A stretch of 64,000 bases of DNA. It comes from Hoeflea_A sp965228435 (GTDB lineage: Bacteria; Pseudomonadota; Alphaproteobacteria; Rhizobiales; Rhizobiaceae). Shown piece after piece: positions 8,556 through 17,756 of the stretch. The DNA is taken from the NCBI GenBank assembly GCA_965228435.1, contig OZ245818.1, positions 4,464,001-4,528,000 on the forward strand, read 5' to 3'. Within the stretch, counting starts at the first letter, position 1. Every line of letters starts with the position of its first letter. The position numbers and the translations under genes are program-made. The notes under the pieces are model-generated. The model saw only the letters and a list, made by a program, of their open reading frames with translations. It was not told where the DNA came from and made no database searches.

Positions 8556-8586
8556 TTGACTTCAAGCTAACTTGAACTTGTATTTC
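8556..8586 (+). promoter_or_regulatory. SoxR operator inside a MerR-type long-spacer promoter
   Basis: The palindrome CTTCAAGCTAACTTGAAC at 8560-8577 differs only slightly from the enteric soxS box (CCTCAAGTTAACTTGAGG). It is flanked by a -35 element TTGACT (8556-8561) and a weak -10 TATTTC (8581-8586) separated by 19 bp, the overlong spacer that MerR-family activators untwist. It points toward the SDR gene at 8619. Confidence 0.85.
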
Positions 8587-8618
8587 AGTGCCTCCAATGT
8601 TCGAAGGAGGCATCATAC

Positions 8619-9338
8619 ATGCGTACACAATCTCAATTTGCAGGTCTGAGGGTTGCCATAACCGGCGGGACATCAGGGCTTGGTCTGGCTCTTGTGCGGC
8701 AACTGACGGAGGCCGGTGCCAGAGTGGTTTTCGTCGCTCGCGGATCAGATCGGGTCGAGCGCGTGGCCAGCGAGACCGGTGCGGTGGGACTTGCCGGCGA
8801 CGTGGCGCGCAAGGACGATATTTATCCGCTGGCACTTCAGATCACCGGTCAACTGGATGGCCTCGATTTGCTCATCAACAACGCTTCGGGCCTTGGACCT
8901 GAACCGCTGGCGCTTCTGGCCGATACGGAGTGCGAGGAGTTGGAAGCTGCGTTGGCGGTCAATCTCGTGGGTCCGTTTCGGCTGACCAAGGCACTGTTTG
9001 GTGCGCTCGCCGCGTCGGCGCGCGAGGGTGGCTCGGCACTGGTCGTCAACGTTTCCAGCGATGCAGCAGTGGAACCCTACGCCACCTGGGGAGCCTATTC
9101 CGCCAGCAAGGCAGGCCTGCGGCACATGACGGCCATATGGGACGAGGAGGCAAGCGACCTTGGTATCCGCTTCCTGTCTTTTGACCCCGGCGATATGGAC
9201 ACACCGCTGCATCGTGCGGCAGTGCCCGATGCCGATCTCTCCGGCCTCAAGCTGCCTGAAGAGGCCGCAAGCGAATTGATCGAATCAATACGGGTGCATT
9301 TATCCAAAGGTGTTTTCGAAGCGGCGGTGGCTTCATGA
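8619..9338 (+). CDS. SDR-family oxidoreductase, SoxR-controlled
   Basis: A 239-residue classical short-chain dehydrogenase. It shows the NAD(P) motif TGGTSGLG near residue 17, the NNAS structural motif (INNASGLGPEP), the catalytic serine in VVNVSSDAA, and the catalytic tyrosine/lysine pair in YSASKAG. It is preceded by AAGGAGG and is the first gene after the SoxR operator, so it should be induced by redox-cycling drugs. A quinone- or carbonyl-reducing role is a reasonable inference. The last 4 bp overlap the next gene (ATGA), making the two translationally coupled. Confidence 0.92.
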   Translation: MRTQSQFAGLRVAITGGTSGLGLALVRQLTEAGARVVFVARGSDRVERVASETGAVGLAGDVARKDDIYPLALQITGQLDGLDLLINNASGLGPEPLALLADTECEELEAALAVNLVGPFRLTKALFGALAASAREGGSALVVNVSSDAAVEPYATWGAYSASKAGLRHMTAIWDEEASDLGIRFLSFDPGDMDTPLHRAAVPDADLSGLKLPEEAASELIESIRVHLSKGVFEAAVAS

Positions 9339-10411
9339 TTGCCGCCGACCGACCAAATCGCCGCGGAGGCCGGCTGATGACCGTCTCCGCTAACGGTGGA
9401 TTACAGCACCTGTCTCGGAGCGCACTGTCTACCCTGTTCGGAGCGAACGATCTGATCGTTGCCAATGACGCCGCTGTGTTGCCTGCCAGCCTCACCGGTA
9501 GCCATGTGTCCAGCGGAAAGCCGTTGGAGGTCAGGCTGGCTGGCTGGCCGCAGGATGGTCGACCCGGTGGGCGATTCATCGCACTGGCTTTCGGGGCCGG
9601 TGACTATCGGATACCGACCGAAGACCGAAGGCCGCCACCGTCTCTGCAACCCGGAGATCGCCTCGAACTCGGCCCCTTGTCGGCCTTTATTGAGCGCCTG
9701 GCCGGACATCCGCGACTGCCGATCATTCGTTTCGAAGGTGACATGGATGCAGTCTGGGCCGGCATTGCCAGCCACGGACGGCCGGTTCAGTATGCGCATG
9801 TGCCGGAACCCTTGGCCCTGTGGGATGTTTGGACCAATCTCGCTGCTCGCCCCGTTGCCTTCGAGCCGCCCTCGGCGGGATTGCCCCTGACTTGGCGGCT
9901 GGTATCCGAATGGCGGCGACGAGGCGCTGAGCTTGTAACGCTGACCCATGCTGCGGGGCTGTCATCGACCGGAGATCATGCACTGGACTGCCAGCTTCCG
10001 TTCGACGAACCCTTCTCAATCCCGAAACGGTCCGCCGCCGCCGTCAACCGCGCCAAGACGCAAGGACGACGGATCGTGGCGATCGGAACCACCGTCGTCC
10101 GGGCGCTGGAAGCGGCAAGGTCATCCGATGAGACCGTATCCGCCGGCAGCAGCATCGCCCGGGGCAGGATTGGTCCGAGCACGGAATTGCGTGTTGTTGA
10201 TGCACTGCTCACCGGAATGCATCAACCGGGTGAAAGCCACTACCAACTCCTGGGCGCCTTTGCTGGTTCCCGGTTGCTTGCTCGCGTCACTGCAGAAGCA
10301 CGCGGTTACCGCACACACGAATTCGGCGATTCCATGCTGATCGAACGGCAATCGAATTGCGCGCCGGTTCCTCAAAGCGGGACAATCCCGAATGACGTCG
10401 TTTGTGTTTAG
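9335..10411 (+). CDS. Diverged QueA-like (SAM:tRNA ribosyltransferase-isomerase) paralogue
   Basis: The 358-residue protein aligns along its length with QueA. NDLIVANDAAVLPASLTG matches the N-terminal NNTRVIPARL region, IVAIGTTVVRALEAA matches the conserved VGTTSVRSLE, and VVDALLTGMHQPGESHYQLLGAFAG matches the VVDALVTNFHLPESTL segment. However, the normally invariant APTAGLHF is PPSAGLPL here, and the VGAGTF motif has become AAGLSST. This suggests it does not simply make epoxyqueuosine. It is coupled to the SoxR-controlled SDR by ATGA overlap, not to tgt or other queuosine genes. I infer a specialised SAM-dependent or ribosyl-transferring stress function. Confidence 0.82.
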   Translation: MIAADRPNRRGGRLMTVSANGGLQHLSRSALSTLFGANDLIVANDAAVLPASLTGSHVSSGKPLEVRLAGWPQDGRPGGRFIALAFGAGDYRIPTEDRRPPPSLQPGDRLELGPLSAFIERLAGHPRLPIIRFEGDMDAVWAGIASHGRPVQYAHVPEPLALWDVWTNLAARPVAFEPPSAGLPLTWRLVSEWRRRGAELVTLTHAAGLSSTGDHALDCQLPFDEPFSIPKRSAAAVNRAKTQGRRIVAIGTTVVRALEAARSSDETVSAGSSIARGRIGPSTELRVVDALLTGMHQPGESHYQLLGAFAGSRLLARVTAEARGYRTHEFGDSMLIERQSNCAPVPQSGTIPNDVVCV

Positions 10412-10589
10412 TTAAGCTTTTTCGCCATGTGGTTGCACACAACGTTGGCATACGCGGAAAACCCTGCAATCATTCCAGATGTCAGAGATTCGGTTTGGCA
10501 CCGCAAATCTGGTGGGATTTCCTTCGGGGTTCATCCGACCGGAGAAACCCTCGGGAGCGCCGGTGCGGTCCGAGACTTGGGGGTGGGGG

Positions 10590-12140
10590 ATGACAGCGGA
10601 AACCGAACAAAGCGATCGCGTTCCCTTGTTGGCCTGGACGGCAACTTTGCTGTGCGGTCTTGCGGTAGCGTATAACAGCGGTGCTGTCATGGCGGCGGCG
10701 CCGTTTATGAAGATCGACCTCGATCTGGACAGCAACACCCTGCAATGGGTGATGATTTCCTACATGCTGGTGGCCACGGTCCTGGTCGGCGTGATGGGCG
10801 GGTTCTCCGACATCTTCGGCCGGCTCCGGCTGCTGATGCTTGGGGCGGTGATGTTCTCGCTGGGCTCCCTGATCTGCCTGTTTGCCGACAGCGGCGCGGT
10901 TGTCATCGCCGGCCGATCCGTGCAGGCCGTGGGTGGAGCCGGCATTTTTGGCACTGGGGTCGCCGTGTTGACCGTTGCCACACCGGAGCGGCTGAGGACG
11001 CTGGCGCTTGGCCTCTGGTCGGCGGCCGTGGCCCTGGGATTGGGAATCGGACCATTAATCGGCGGCCTGTTGACCGACTGGTTCGATTGGCGGGCGATCT
11101 TCGCTTTCGACATCGTGCTGTTGGCAGCGGGCCTGCTTGCCTGTCTGGCGGTCGCCCGGGCGCACCTCATTCCCGAGGAAACTGCAGCTAAAAGCCAAAC
11201 CGACTATATCGGCGCGGTTTTGATGATGGCGTCTCTGGGTGCCCTGACTCTTGTGCTGAGCCGCGGGCAGGCGAGCGGTTGGGGATCAGCCGAAATCGTG
11301 TTGCTCATGATCGCCGCGGCCGCCACCGGCGTCGGCTTTTTCTGGCGTGAATTGCGAACCGAAAGTCCGATGTTCGCATTGCGCTTCTTTCGCCGGCCAA
11401 GCTACGTGGCGGCGGCGGTGGGCACATTTATCGCTGGTTTCGCCATGTTCGGCCTGATCTACTACTTCAACCAGTTTGTACAATCGCCTCAGGGGCTGAG
11501 CTACTCGGCACTTGCGAGCGGAGCCGCGCTGCTGCCCTGCACCATGCTGTTCTTCATCGGCTCGATCGCACTGCCAAGGCTTCTTGCCAATGCCGACCTG
11601 CGGTGGCCGACGACGCTTGGAATGGTGTTGATGGCAATTGGCTTCTGGCTCCTGCGCGATCTGTCGGCGGACGTTTCCTATGGAGACATGTGGTGGAAGC
11701 TGGGCCTGGTCGGTCTGGGCTTCGGACTGACATTCGGGCTGCTGCCGCGGGTCGGCATGCGGGATCTTCCCGATAGCGATACCGGACAGGGCTCTGGCGT
11801 CATCAACGTGTGTCTCTACGTGGGTTTTACCTTTGGCATCGCCGCCTGCGGGGTCGCTGTCGCAGCTATACGCCACACGGCCGTCAAGACCGTCATCGCG
11901 GGGCTGTCCTCGGGGCCAACCGATCGTGACGGGGTGATCCATGACCTGGTTCACGGATCGAACTCGGCCGTGGCGCGGGCCCTGCAGACATTTACCGATG
12001 ATGATGCGGCTCAGTTGCGGACCGCACTTGGTCGCGCCCTGGAACATGGCTTTGAAGGAGTCGTGACGATCCTTGCCGTCACCTCGGTCGTGGGCGCGGT
12101 TCTTTGCGCGGCATTGCAGCGCGGATCGAAGACAGCGTAG
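10590..12140 (+). CDS. MFS multidrug exporter, DHA2 (EmrB/QacA) type
   Basis: The 516-residue integral membrane protein has the 14-helix pattern of the drug:H+ antiporter-2 family. Motif A (GGFSDIFGRLRLLMLG) follows TM2, and the antiporter motif C region (LGLGIGPLIGGLLTDWFDWRAIFAFD) follows TM5. The ATG at 10590 is preceded by a G-rich GGGTGGGGG; an upstream in-frame ATG at 10479 lacks such support and would add a non-hydrophobic leader. It lies downstream of the SoxR operon in the same direction, with a 178 bp gap, and converges 3 bp from the carrier-protein gene. It may belong to the SoxR response or export the product of the adenylation/MBOAT trio. Neither link is proven. Confidence 0.88.
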   Translation: MTAETEQSDRVPLLAWTATLLCGLAVAYNSGAVMAAAPFMKIDLDLDSNTLQWVMISYMLVATVLVGVMGGFSDIFGRLRLLMLGAVMFSLGSLICLFADSGAVVIAGRSVQAVGGAGIFGTGVAVLTVATPERLRTLALGLWSAAVALGLGIGPLIGGLLTDWFDWRAIFAFDIVLLAAGLLACLAVARAHLIPEETAAKSQTDYIGAVLMMASLGALTLVLSRGQASGWGSAEIVLLMIAAAATGVGFFWRELRTESPMFALRFFRRPSYVAAAVGTFIAGFAMFGLIYYFNQFVQSPQGLSYSALASGAALLPCTMLFFIGSIALPRLLANADLRWPTTLGMVLMAIGFWLLRDLSADVSYGDMWWKLGLVGLGFGLTFGLLPRVGMRDLPDSDTGQGSGVINVCLYVGFTFGIAACGVAVAAIRHTAVKTVIAGLSSGPTDRDGVIHDLVHGSNSAVARALQTFTDDDAAQLRTALGRALEHGFEGVVTILAVTSVVGAVLCAALQRGSKTA

Positions 12141-12143
12141 GCG

Positions 12144-12392
12144 TCAGGCGGCCTTTTCCATGACCAGTTGGGTCAGATCGGCGATGGTATCGAGGCGTGA
12201 CATGTCGAAATCGGGATCCGCCAGGTCGAGGTCATATTCGGCCTCCAGCATCATCATGACCTCGGTTGCGGCGAGCGAGTCGAGACGGCCGGAGACGAAC
12301 AGTGAGTCGGTATCGGCAACCGGACCGGTGTGGCCGCGTGCGTTCAGGATGGATTCAATCGATCCGCGGATCGCCGTGTGGGCATCGGTCAT
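12144..12392 (-). CDS. Acyl/peptidyl carrier protein (DltC-like)
   Basis: An 82-residue carrier protein with the phosphopantetheine attachment motif in GRLDSLAATEVMMML, where the serine of DSL is modified. It is acidic and helical as expected. It is the last gene of a three-gene set: its start overlaps the MBOAT stop by 4 bp (ATGA). Presumably the adenylation protein loads an amino acid onto its thiol and the MBOAT transfers it across or at the membrane, as DltC does in D-alanylation systems. Confidence 0.88.
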   Translation of the reverse strand: MTDAHTAIRGSIESILNARGHTGPVADTDSLFVSGRLDSLAATEVMMMLEAEYDLDLADPDFDMSRLDTIADLTQLVMEKAA

Positions 12393-13879
12393 GGGTTCAC
12401 TCCAAACAGGCTGACGAAAAAGGTGAGGCGCTCGCCGAAGGTTCCCTCTCCGGAAATATCGTCGAAAACCTTCAACATGCAGAAAAACAGGATAACGCCG
12501 AGACGCGGACGCACGTGGTAGGCGAAGAACCCGTCCTCCGGCTTCGGTTTGCGGCCACGCAGTTGCGAACAGATGAGGCCGATGGCCAGGACGAGACTGT
12601 AGAAAATCGCCGAATAAAACTTCGGCAACGTCTCCAACGCCGGTGTCCAGGCGAAGACCCAGGTCTCACGCATGAAGTGGTAGAGGAAGTTGCCGATACC
12701 GGCCGCACACAGGGTCGCGAAGGCGATGCGCAGTTTGGGCTGCTTTTTGAAGAACCGCTGAAAGGCCGGATAGAAGAAGAAGTCGACCAGCATTTCCTTG
12801 AAATAGAAAAAGTAGCGGTTCCAAAACTCGGCCAGTGTGCGCGAGGCCAGCGGATTATAGGTGTTGCGTGGAATGCGGTAGCCGACCATGCGAACCACCG
12901 CGACGATGACATGGCCCCAGACTGAAATGATCAGCAGATCGAGGAAGTAGTTGGTGAGAAGGCTGGTCCAGCGTACGCCAAGCGAGGCGCCTTCACCAGC
13001 CGCCTGGGCGAGGATCGCCTGGTGTAGCGTCGGAACGGCACCGGCATCGTGAACCGCCAGGGCCGCGACCTGGTAGACCGCATTGAGGATTGCCGCCCAG
13101 ACCACCAGTTTGAGCGCCTTCAGACGGGTGACGGCCAGTTCCGCCTCGTCCTTAGCTTCGAATTTCGACAGATAGCCGAAACCCTTGCCGATCGGTGCCG
13201 CACTGCCGCTCCAGAACGGGCGCATCAGGCCAAGACGTTGCACGTTGGCGGTCGGGTCGCCGGTTTTCTGGTCGGTCAGGGCGTAGGACAGAAACCAGAA
13301 AGACGAGACCCAGACGCCCAATACGGCCCAAAGCCCGCTGTGAACGATAGTGCCGGGGTCAAGCATGGCTGCGATCACCACGAAGGCGAGGAACACGCCA
13401 ATCATGCTCCGAACCGGGCGTTTGGCGGCCATCTGTCCGGAAAAGCGACGCTGCAACTCCAGCGCTGACCAGGCAATGATCAGAAATCCGAAAACGGCGG
13501 CGACCTGCAGTGTCATTGCCGGTACGGCGATCGAAGCTGCCAGATCCTGCAGCGTCTGGGTCCATTCGGCGACGCGGAAAGGTCGAAGTGCAAGATAGAA
13601 CAGACCAGCGCCGACAACGATCAGTTTGCGGCGCTGTGGCCACAGCGCGCAGCCGGCCAGCGCGACTGCCGTCAGCGCCAGCAGGGCCTTGCTCATGTTG
13701 AGACTGACCGCCAGGGTCAGCAGAAACCCGGCATGAATGACCAGAATGCCGGGTAACGTCCCGGCAAAGGCGATAGCGCGATCGTTGCCGTCCATACCCA
13801 ACCAGGCTCGGCGCCAGCCGAGAAGCCAGGTGATCGGATTGCGACCGCCCGGCGGGTTTTGCAGGCTTTCGAGGCTCAC
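12389..13879 (-). CDS. MBOAT-family membrane acyltransferase (DltB-like)
   Basis: This 496-residue protein has about ten hydrophobic segments and the membrane-bound O-acyltransferase signature: TLAEFWNRYFFYFKEMLVDF followed by FFYPAF, then the probable catalytic histidine in GNFLYHFMRETW. MBOAT proteins transfer acyl or aminoacyl groups to hydroxyls across the membrane. Overlapping starts and stops with the adenylation gene upstream and the carrier protein downstream place it at the centre of a dltABC-like unit. It has an unusually long hydrophobic N-terminal half before the MBOAT core. No DltD-like esterase partner lies next to it. The acceptor molecule is unknown. Confidence 0.85.
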   Translation of the reverse strand: MSLESLQNPPGGRNPITWLLGWRRAWLGMDGNDRAIAFAGTLPGILVIHAGFLLTLAVSLNMSKALLALTAVALAGCALWPQRRKLIVVGAGLFYLALRPFRVAEWTQTLQDLAASIAVPAMTLQVAAVFGFLIIAWSALELQRRFSGQMAAKRPVRSMIGVFLAFVVIAAMLDPGTIVHSGLWAVLGVWVSSFWFLSYALTDQKTGDPTANVQRLGLMRPFWSGSAAPIGKGFGYLSKFEAKDEAELAVTRLKALKLVVWAAILNAVYQVAALAVHDAGAVPTLHQAILAQAAGEGASLGVRWTSLLTNYFLDLLIISVWGHVIVAVVRMVGYRIPRNTYNPLASRTLAEFWNRYFFYFKEMLVDFFFYPAFQRFFKKQPKLRIAFATLCAAGIGNFLYHFMRETWVFAWTPALETLPKFYSAIFYSLVLAIGLICSQLRGRKPKPEDGFFAYHVRPRLGVILFFCMLKVFDDISGEGTFGERLTFFVSLFGVNP

Positions 13880-15459
13880 TGGGCGGCCTCTGCGGCGGCA
13901 ACCGTCGCGGCCTTGTCGAGATCTGCCACCAGTGCTTTACGGTCGATCTTGCCGTTGGCGTTTCGAGGCAGGTTTTCGACAAACTGGATGGTGCCCGGCA
14001 CCATGTAGCGCGGCAGGGTCTTCAGCATCTCGGCCTGGACTTCCTCTGCACTGCGCTTGGCTTCAGCAGTGAACCCGACGAGGCCCTGGGCCGACCCGTC
14101 TTCAACCGGCCAGGCGACGACCACCGACAATTCGCTGCCGGTGGCGCGGCGCAGGTGCATTTCCACCTCTTCCAGCTCGATGCGGTTGCCCTTCATTTTG
14201 ACCTGGTTGTCGGTGCGGCCGAGGTGGTGGAAACGGCCATCGGCATCCTGACGGCCGAGATCGCCAGTCAGATACCAGCGCTTGCCGTCGATCATCCTGA
14301 ATCGGTCTGCGGTCAGTTCGGGCGCGTTAAAATAGCCGTCCGCAAGTTGCACGCCGGACAGTGCAATCTCACCGGCTTCGCCGGTTGCAACGGGCTTTAG
14401 ATTCTCGTCAAAGATCGCCACATCCATCGTGTCGTATGCATTGCCGATCGACAGGATGCCGCGCTCCTCGGTGGCAACCGGCGGATCAGTCAGGGTCTGT
14501 CGGGTGCAGATCACCGTTGCTTCGGTCGGACCGTAGATGTTTTCGACCGTGCTATTGGGCGCGGCTCCGGCCCACGCCTGAACGGCAGCAACAGGTAGTG
14601 GCTCGCCGCAGAAAACCGAGAGCCTGAGGCTCGGGAGAATGCCCGGCTTGAGAGATCCGGTGCTGCGCATCAGGGCAATCACAGTCGGCACAGAGAGCCA
14701 GCAGGTGATTTCATTCTTGCGTATGAAGCGCGCCGGCGCCATCAGGTCGAGGGGCGACATCAGATACAGGCAGGCGCCGGCCTCCCAGCACAGAAACATG
14801 TTGTGGACCGTCAGATCGAAGGTGATGTCGCAGCTTTCGCCGACGCGATCTTCGGCGGTCAGGCGCGTCCATTTGCGCGTTTCTTCGATGTAGGCGCGCA
14901 CACCACGGATGGGCACAACCACACCCTTTGGCATGCCCGTGGTTCCGGATGTGTAGATAATGTAGGCCGTGTCGGATGGCTCGCGCGGTGCCGGATCAAG
15001 AATCGGAGAAGCGTCGACTGCGGACAGGGCTACAGTGCGATCGTGCAACGCGTCATTGGCCGCGTGCGCTTCGTCTGCGACGACGATACGCTGGGGAGCG
15101 GCTTCCAGAACAGCGTCGGTCAGCAATGCCGCGCCATTCGTATCAACCACAAGTGCATCCAGATCGAGAAGTTTCAGAAGGTCGACGAGGCGAGCTTCCG
15201 GCCATTTCAGGTTGAGTGGCACATAGGCCTTACCGCTGCACAGCGCGCCAAGGATGCCGGCATAGGCTTCGAAACTGCGCGATCCGAGAATGCCGACTCT
15301 GCCGGATCGGCCAGCGGAGACAAATCCGGCGAGCCGCGCCGCGGTCTGTGCCAATTCGCCGTAAGTCCAGCTTCCCTTGTCGGAATGCAGTGCAATTTTT
15401 TCTGGGTTGTCGCGCGCCGATGCAAAGAACGGCAGCGACAGATTGTGGCCCGTGACCAT
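13876..15459 (-). CDS. Amino-acid adenylation enzyme (DltA-like, AMP-binding)
   Basis: The 527-residue stand-alone adenylation enzyme carries all core motifs: YIIYTSGTTGMPKGVVV (A3), YGPTEATVICT (A5), LTGDLGRQDADGRFHHLGR (A7/A8), and the C-terminal catalytic lysine in NANGKIDRKAL (A10). No condensation or thioesterase domain is fused. The ATG at 15459 follows CGAGGACTTCC; an upstream in-frame TTG (15486) is less likely. It would activate an amino acid as an aminoacyl-adenylate and load it onto the carrier protein encoded two genes downstream. D-alanine is the precedent from DltA, but the specificity code should be computed before accepting this. Confidence 0.88.
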   Translation of the reverse strand: MVTGHNLSLPFFASARDNPEKIALHSDKGSWTYGELAQTAARLAGFVSAGRSGRVGILGSRSFEAYAGILGALCSGKAYVPLNLKWPEARLVDLLKLLDLDALVVDTNGAALLTDAVLEAAPQRIVVADEAHAANDALHDRTVALSAVDASPILDPAPREPSDTAYIIYTSGTTGMPKGVVVPIRGVRAYIEETRKWTRLTAEDRVGESCDITFDLTVHNMFLCWEAGACLYLMSPLDLMAPARFIRKNEITCWLSVPTVIALMRSTGSLKPGILPSLRLSVFCGEPLPVAAVQAWAGAAPNSTVENIYGPTEATVICTRQTLTDPPVATEERGILSIGNAYDTMDVAIFDENLKPVATGEAGEIALSGVQLADGYFNAPELTADRFRMIDGKRWYLTGDLGRQDADGRFHHLGRTDNQVKMKGNRIELEEVEMHLRRATGSELSVVVAWPVEDGSAQGLVGFTAEAKRSAEEVQAEMLKTLPRYMVPGTIQFVENLPRNANGKIDRKALVADLDKAATVAAAEAAQ

Positions 15460-15687
15460 CGGAAGTCCTCGTGACAATCGTTGCAACGTACCCCTAGGGA
15501 ACGCTCAATACCGTTAAGAAAGGGGGTTTAGAGGCGGCGGAAGTCAACGAATCCTTCACCTTAACGTTAACGGTCAGTGCTCTTCTGATTCATCCGGTGT
15601 TAACGGGAAAGGACTGAGATGCGGTCATCTTTGTGACACGCCCGTGCTTTTTGTTATTCTTATCCCGGCAACCGTGGAGGGACAGCC

Positions 15688-16215
15688 ATGTTCAAGAAGG
15701 TATTGATTGCAACCGACGGATCCGAGCACGCCACCAAGGCCGTCGGCATCGGTGCCGACATTGCCTCCAAATATGATGCCGAAGTGCTGCTGGTTCACGT
15801 CCTGATGCGGCACGAGGTTTCAGACGACATGAAGCGTCTGGTTCAGATCGAGCACCTGGCCGACGAGCGGGGCGAACCATTGGCAACGATCGTCGCGGCG
15901 GTACCGAGCGGACGCTATCCGGCCGTCACGGTCACTCAGCGGAGCCCGGAGCCGGACAAGATGCTCAGTGCTATTGCGGAACAATTGCTGAGGTTGGCCG
16001 AAGAAACCGTGCGCTCCCATGGTGTTTCAAAGGTCAGCCAACGGATCGAGGACGGCAAGCCAGTCGACGCCATTTTGGGTCTCGTGAAATCGGAAGACGT
16101 CGACCTGCTGGTGGTCGGAGCGCGAGGTCTCACAGACGCGCATGCGCTGCTGATGGGCAGTGTTTCGCACAAGCTGGCGCACCTGTCTCCAGTCACCTGC
16201 GTGGCGGTGAAATAA
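15688..16215 (+). CDS. UspA-family universal stress protein
   Basis: A 175-residue single-domain Usp. It starts with the typical KKVLIATDGSEHATKAV strand-loop and ends with the ATP-binding signature G-x2-G-x9-G-S (GARGLTDAHALLMGSVSHKL) and SPVTCVAV. The nucleotide-binding type is therefore expected. A good GGAGGG precedes the ATG. The gene stands alone between the adenylation gene (divergent) and the FMO gene (convergent). Confidence 0.92.
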   Translation: MFKKVLIATDGSEHATKAVGIGADIASKYDAEVLLVHVLMRHEVSDDMKRLVQIEHLADERGEPLATIVAAVPSGRYPAVTVTQRSPEPDKMLSAIAEQLLRLAEETVRSHGVSKVSQRIEDGKPVDAILGLVKSEDVDLLVVGARGLTDAHALLMGSVSHKLAHLSPVTCVAVK

Positions 16216-16246
16216 TCGGGTCGGTACCGAAAATCCCGGCCGCCGC

Positions 16247-17584
16247 TTACGCTGCTACCGATTTCAAATGCGTTTCCATGAGGCGCCGATATTCGTGAAA
16301 ATCGACTTCGACCGCATGTCGCGTCGATGGCTGGAACCTCTTGGCGTCCAGCGCATGTTCGTGCGCGATACGTTGCTCCAGATCGGCGGGTCGTTGCCAT
16401 TTGCCGCTGATCGCGTGTGCGGCAATCTCTGACTGATAGTCGGCGAGCGCCCAGATGCAGCCCAATGGCTGTATCAGTCCAATGAAGAAAATGTCGTTCA
16501 GGTCGGGCGGCATCATTTTCATGTAGAGCGGGATGCGAATGCTCTGCGACCAGTCGAAGCGCTCGTCCTTCAGGAACGGAAAACGGGTCTGATACCCGGT
16601 CGCCCAAATGATGGTATCGAAGTCCTTGGTCGTCCCATCCGCGAAGCGCACGTTCTTGCCGGATGCCGATTGCGTCGCCTTGCGGATCGTTACTTTGCCG
16701 TGAGTCAGCTGCTCAAGGATGTCCGTGTTCAGAGTTGGGTGGACCGAGAGGATCTCAGCGTCGGGCTGTGGCAGTGCGTAACGCTCATAGGGTCCGACAA
16801 TCAACTGCAGCCCCAATCGCAGCAGCGCATGTCGAAAAAACCTCGGCAACCGCGTGAGCTTTCGGTACTGGATGTCCATCGGGCGGCCAAAGACGGTTTT
16901 CGGCACGATGTATTGCGGCGTTCGCAGCGACAGACTGACATGGTCGGAAACCCGCGACAGCGCGGCGGCGATGTCGCAGGCGGAATTGCCGGCCCCGACG
17001 ACCAGGACACGTTGGCCTTCGAAACCGCGCGGTGCGCGGTACTCGCCCGAATGCAGCTGCCGGCCTTCGAATGATCCTTCGAGTTCTGGTGTGAAGGGGA
17101 TCCGGTGATGGCCAGAAGCGACGATCAGGTGATCTGCCGTTTCTTCGTGTCGACCCTCCGAGTCATGGATCGTCAGCCGCCAACCGCCCTCGGGACGATG
17201 CTCCGCGCTTTCCACTCGAGAGTTCAGCCGAATATGGCGCCGCAGTTTGTAGCGGTCTGCGTAGGCGTTGAAATAAGCCAGAATCTGTCGATGTGACGGA
17301 TAGTCCGGATAGTCGTCGGGCATTGGAAAATCGCGAAATCCCGAGAGCCGACGTGACGAAATGATATGGGCGCTGTCGTAAACGCTGGGCCGCTCAGGAT
17401 CTTCGCTGTAAGCCCACAAACCGCCGACGGCCTCGTAGCCCTCATGGCAAACCAGGCTCTCGACGCCGTGCTTTGACAGGTTGCGAATGGCTGTCAGGCC
17501 GCATGGTCCGGCTCCGACTACGCAGACCGTGTGGTGCCGTGTCGGTGGACTGGATGATTCCCGCTTTGCTTGCATTTGGCTCAT
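16247..17584 (-). CDS. Flavin-containing monooxygenase (FMO/BVMO-like)
   Basis: The 445-residue protein has the FAD motif VVGAGPCGLTAI near residue 23, the FMO identifying motif FEGRQLHSGEY (F-x-G-x3-H-x2-x-Y), the NADPH motif VVGAGNSACDIA, and the C-terminal ATGYQTRFPFL motif. It should use NADPH and O2 to oxygenate a nucleophilic nitrogen or sulfur, such as an amine or thioether, although Baeyer-Villiger activity cannot be excluded. It converges on the usp gene. No obvious partner genes are adjacent, so the substrate is unclear. Confidence 0.92.
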   Translation of the reverse strand: MSQMQAKRESSSPPTRHHTVCVVGAGPCGLTAIRNLSKHGVESLVCHEGYEAVGGLWAYSEDPERPSVYDSAHIISSRRLSGFRDFPMPDDYPDYPSHRQILAYFNAYADRYKLRRHIRLNSRVESAEHRPEGGWRLTIHDSEGRHEETADHLIVASGHHRIPFTPELEGSFEGRQLHSGEYRAPRGFEGQRVLVVGAGNSACDIAAALSRVSDHVSLSLRTPQYIVPKTVFGRPMDIQYRKLTRLPRFFRHALLRLGLQLIVGPYERYALPQPDAEILSVHPTLNTDILEQLTHGKVTIRKATQSASGKNVRFADGTTKDFDTIIWATGYQTRFPFLKDERFDWSQSIRIPLYMKMMPPDLNDIFFIGLIQPLGCIWALADYQSEIAAHAISGKWQRPADLEQRIAHEHALDAKRFQPSTRHAVEVDFHEYRRLMETHLKSVAA

Positions 17585-17756
17585 CGCGTATTAGAGCTGG
17601 TTACGTCTGCCCTGCGCATACGCCAACTGTGGCTGGTGGACAACGGGCATACGAAAAATTGTTCGCAATCGCAGCGATCCGGGCTGGTCAATGAGCCTTA
17701 TCGGGACTATTGCCAAAGGGGTGGAGGGCCACGAAGGGTTGTGGAGAAAGCTGACG

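Noticed and set aside
10412..10589. Possible riboswitch or leader in the 178 bp before the MFS gene
   Set aside because: Only an imperfect GGGATTTCC/GGAGAAACC pairing is visible; it matches no riboswitch class that I recognise.
15487..15687. FNR/FixK-type site before the universal stress protein gene
   Set aside because: No TTGAT-N4-ATCAA motif is present; the TTAACGTTAA palindrome there is AT-rich and not specific.
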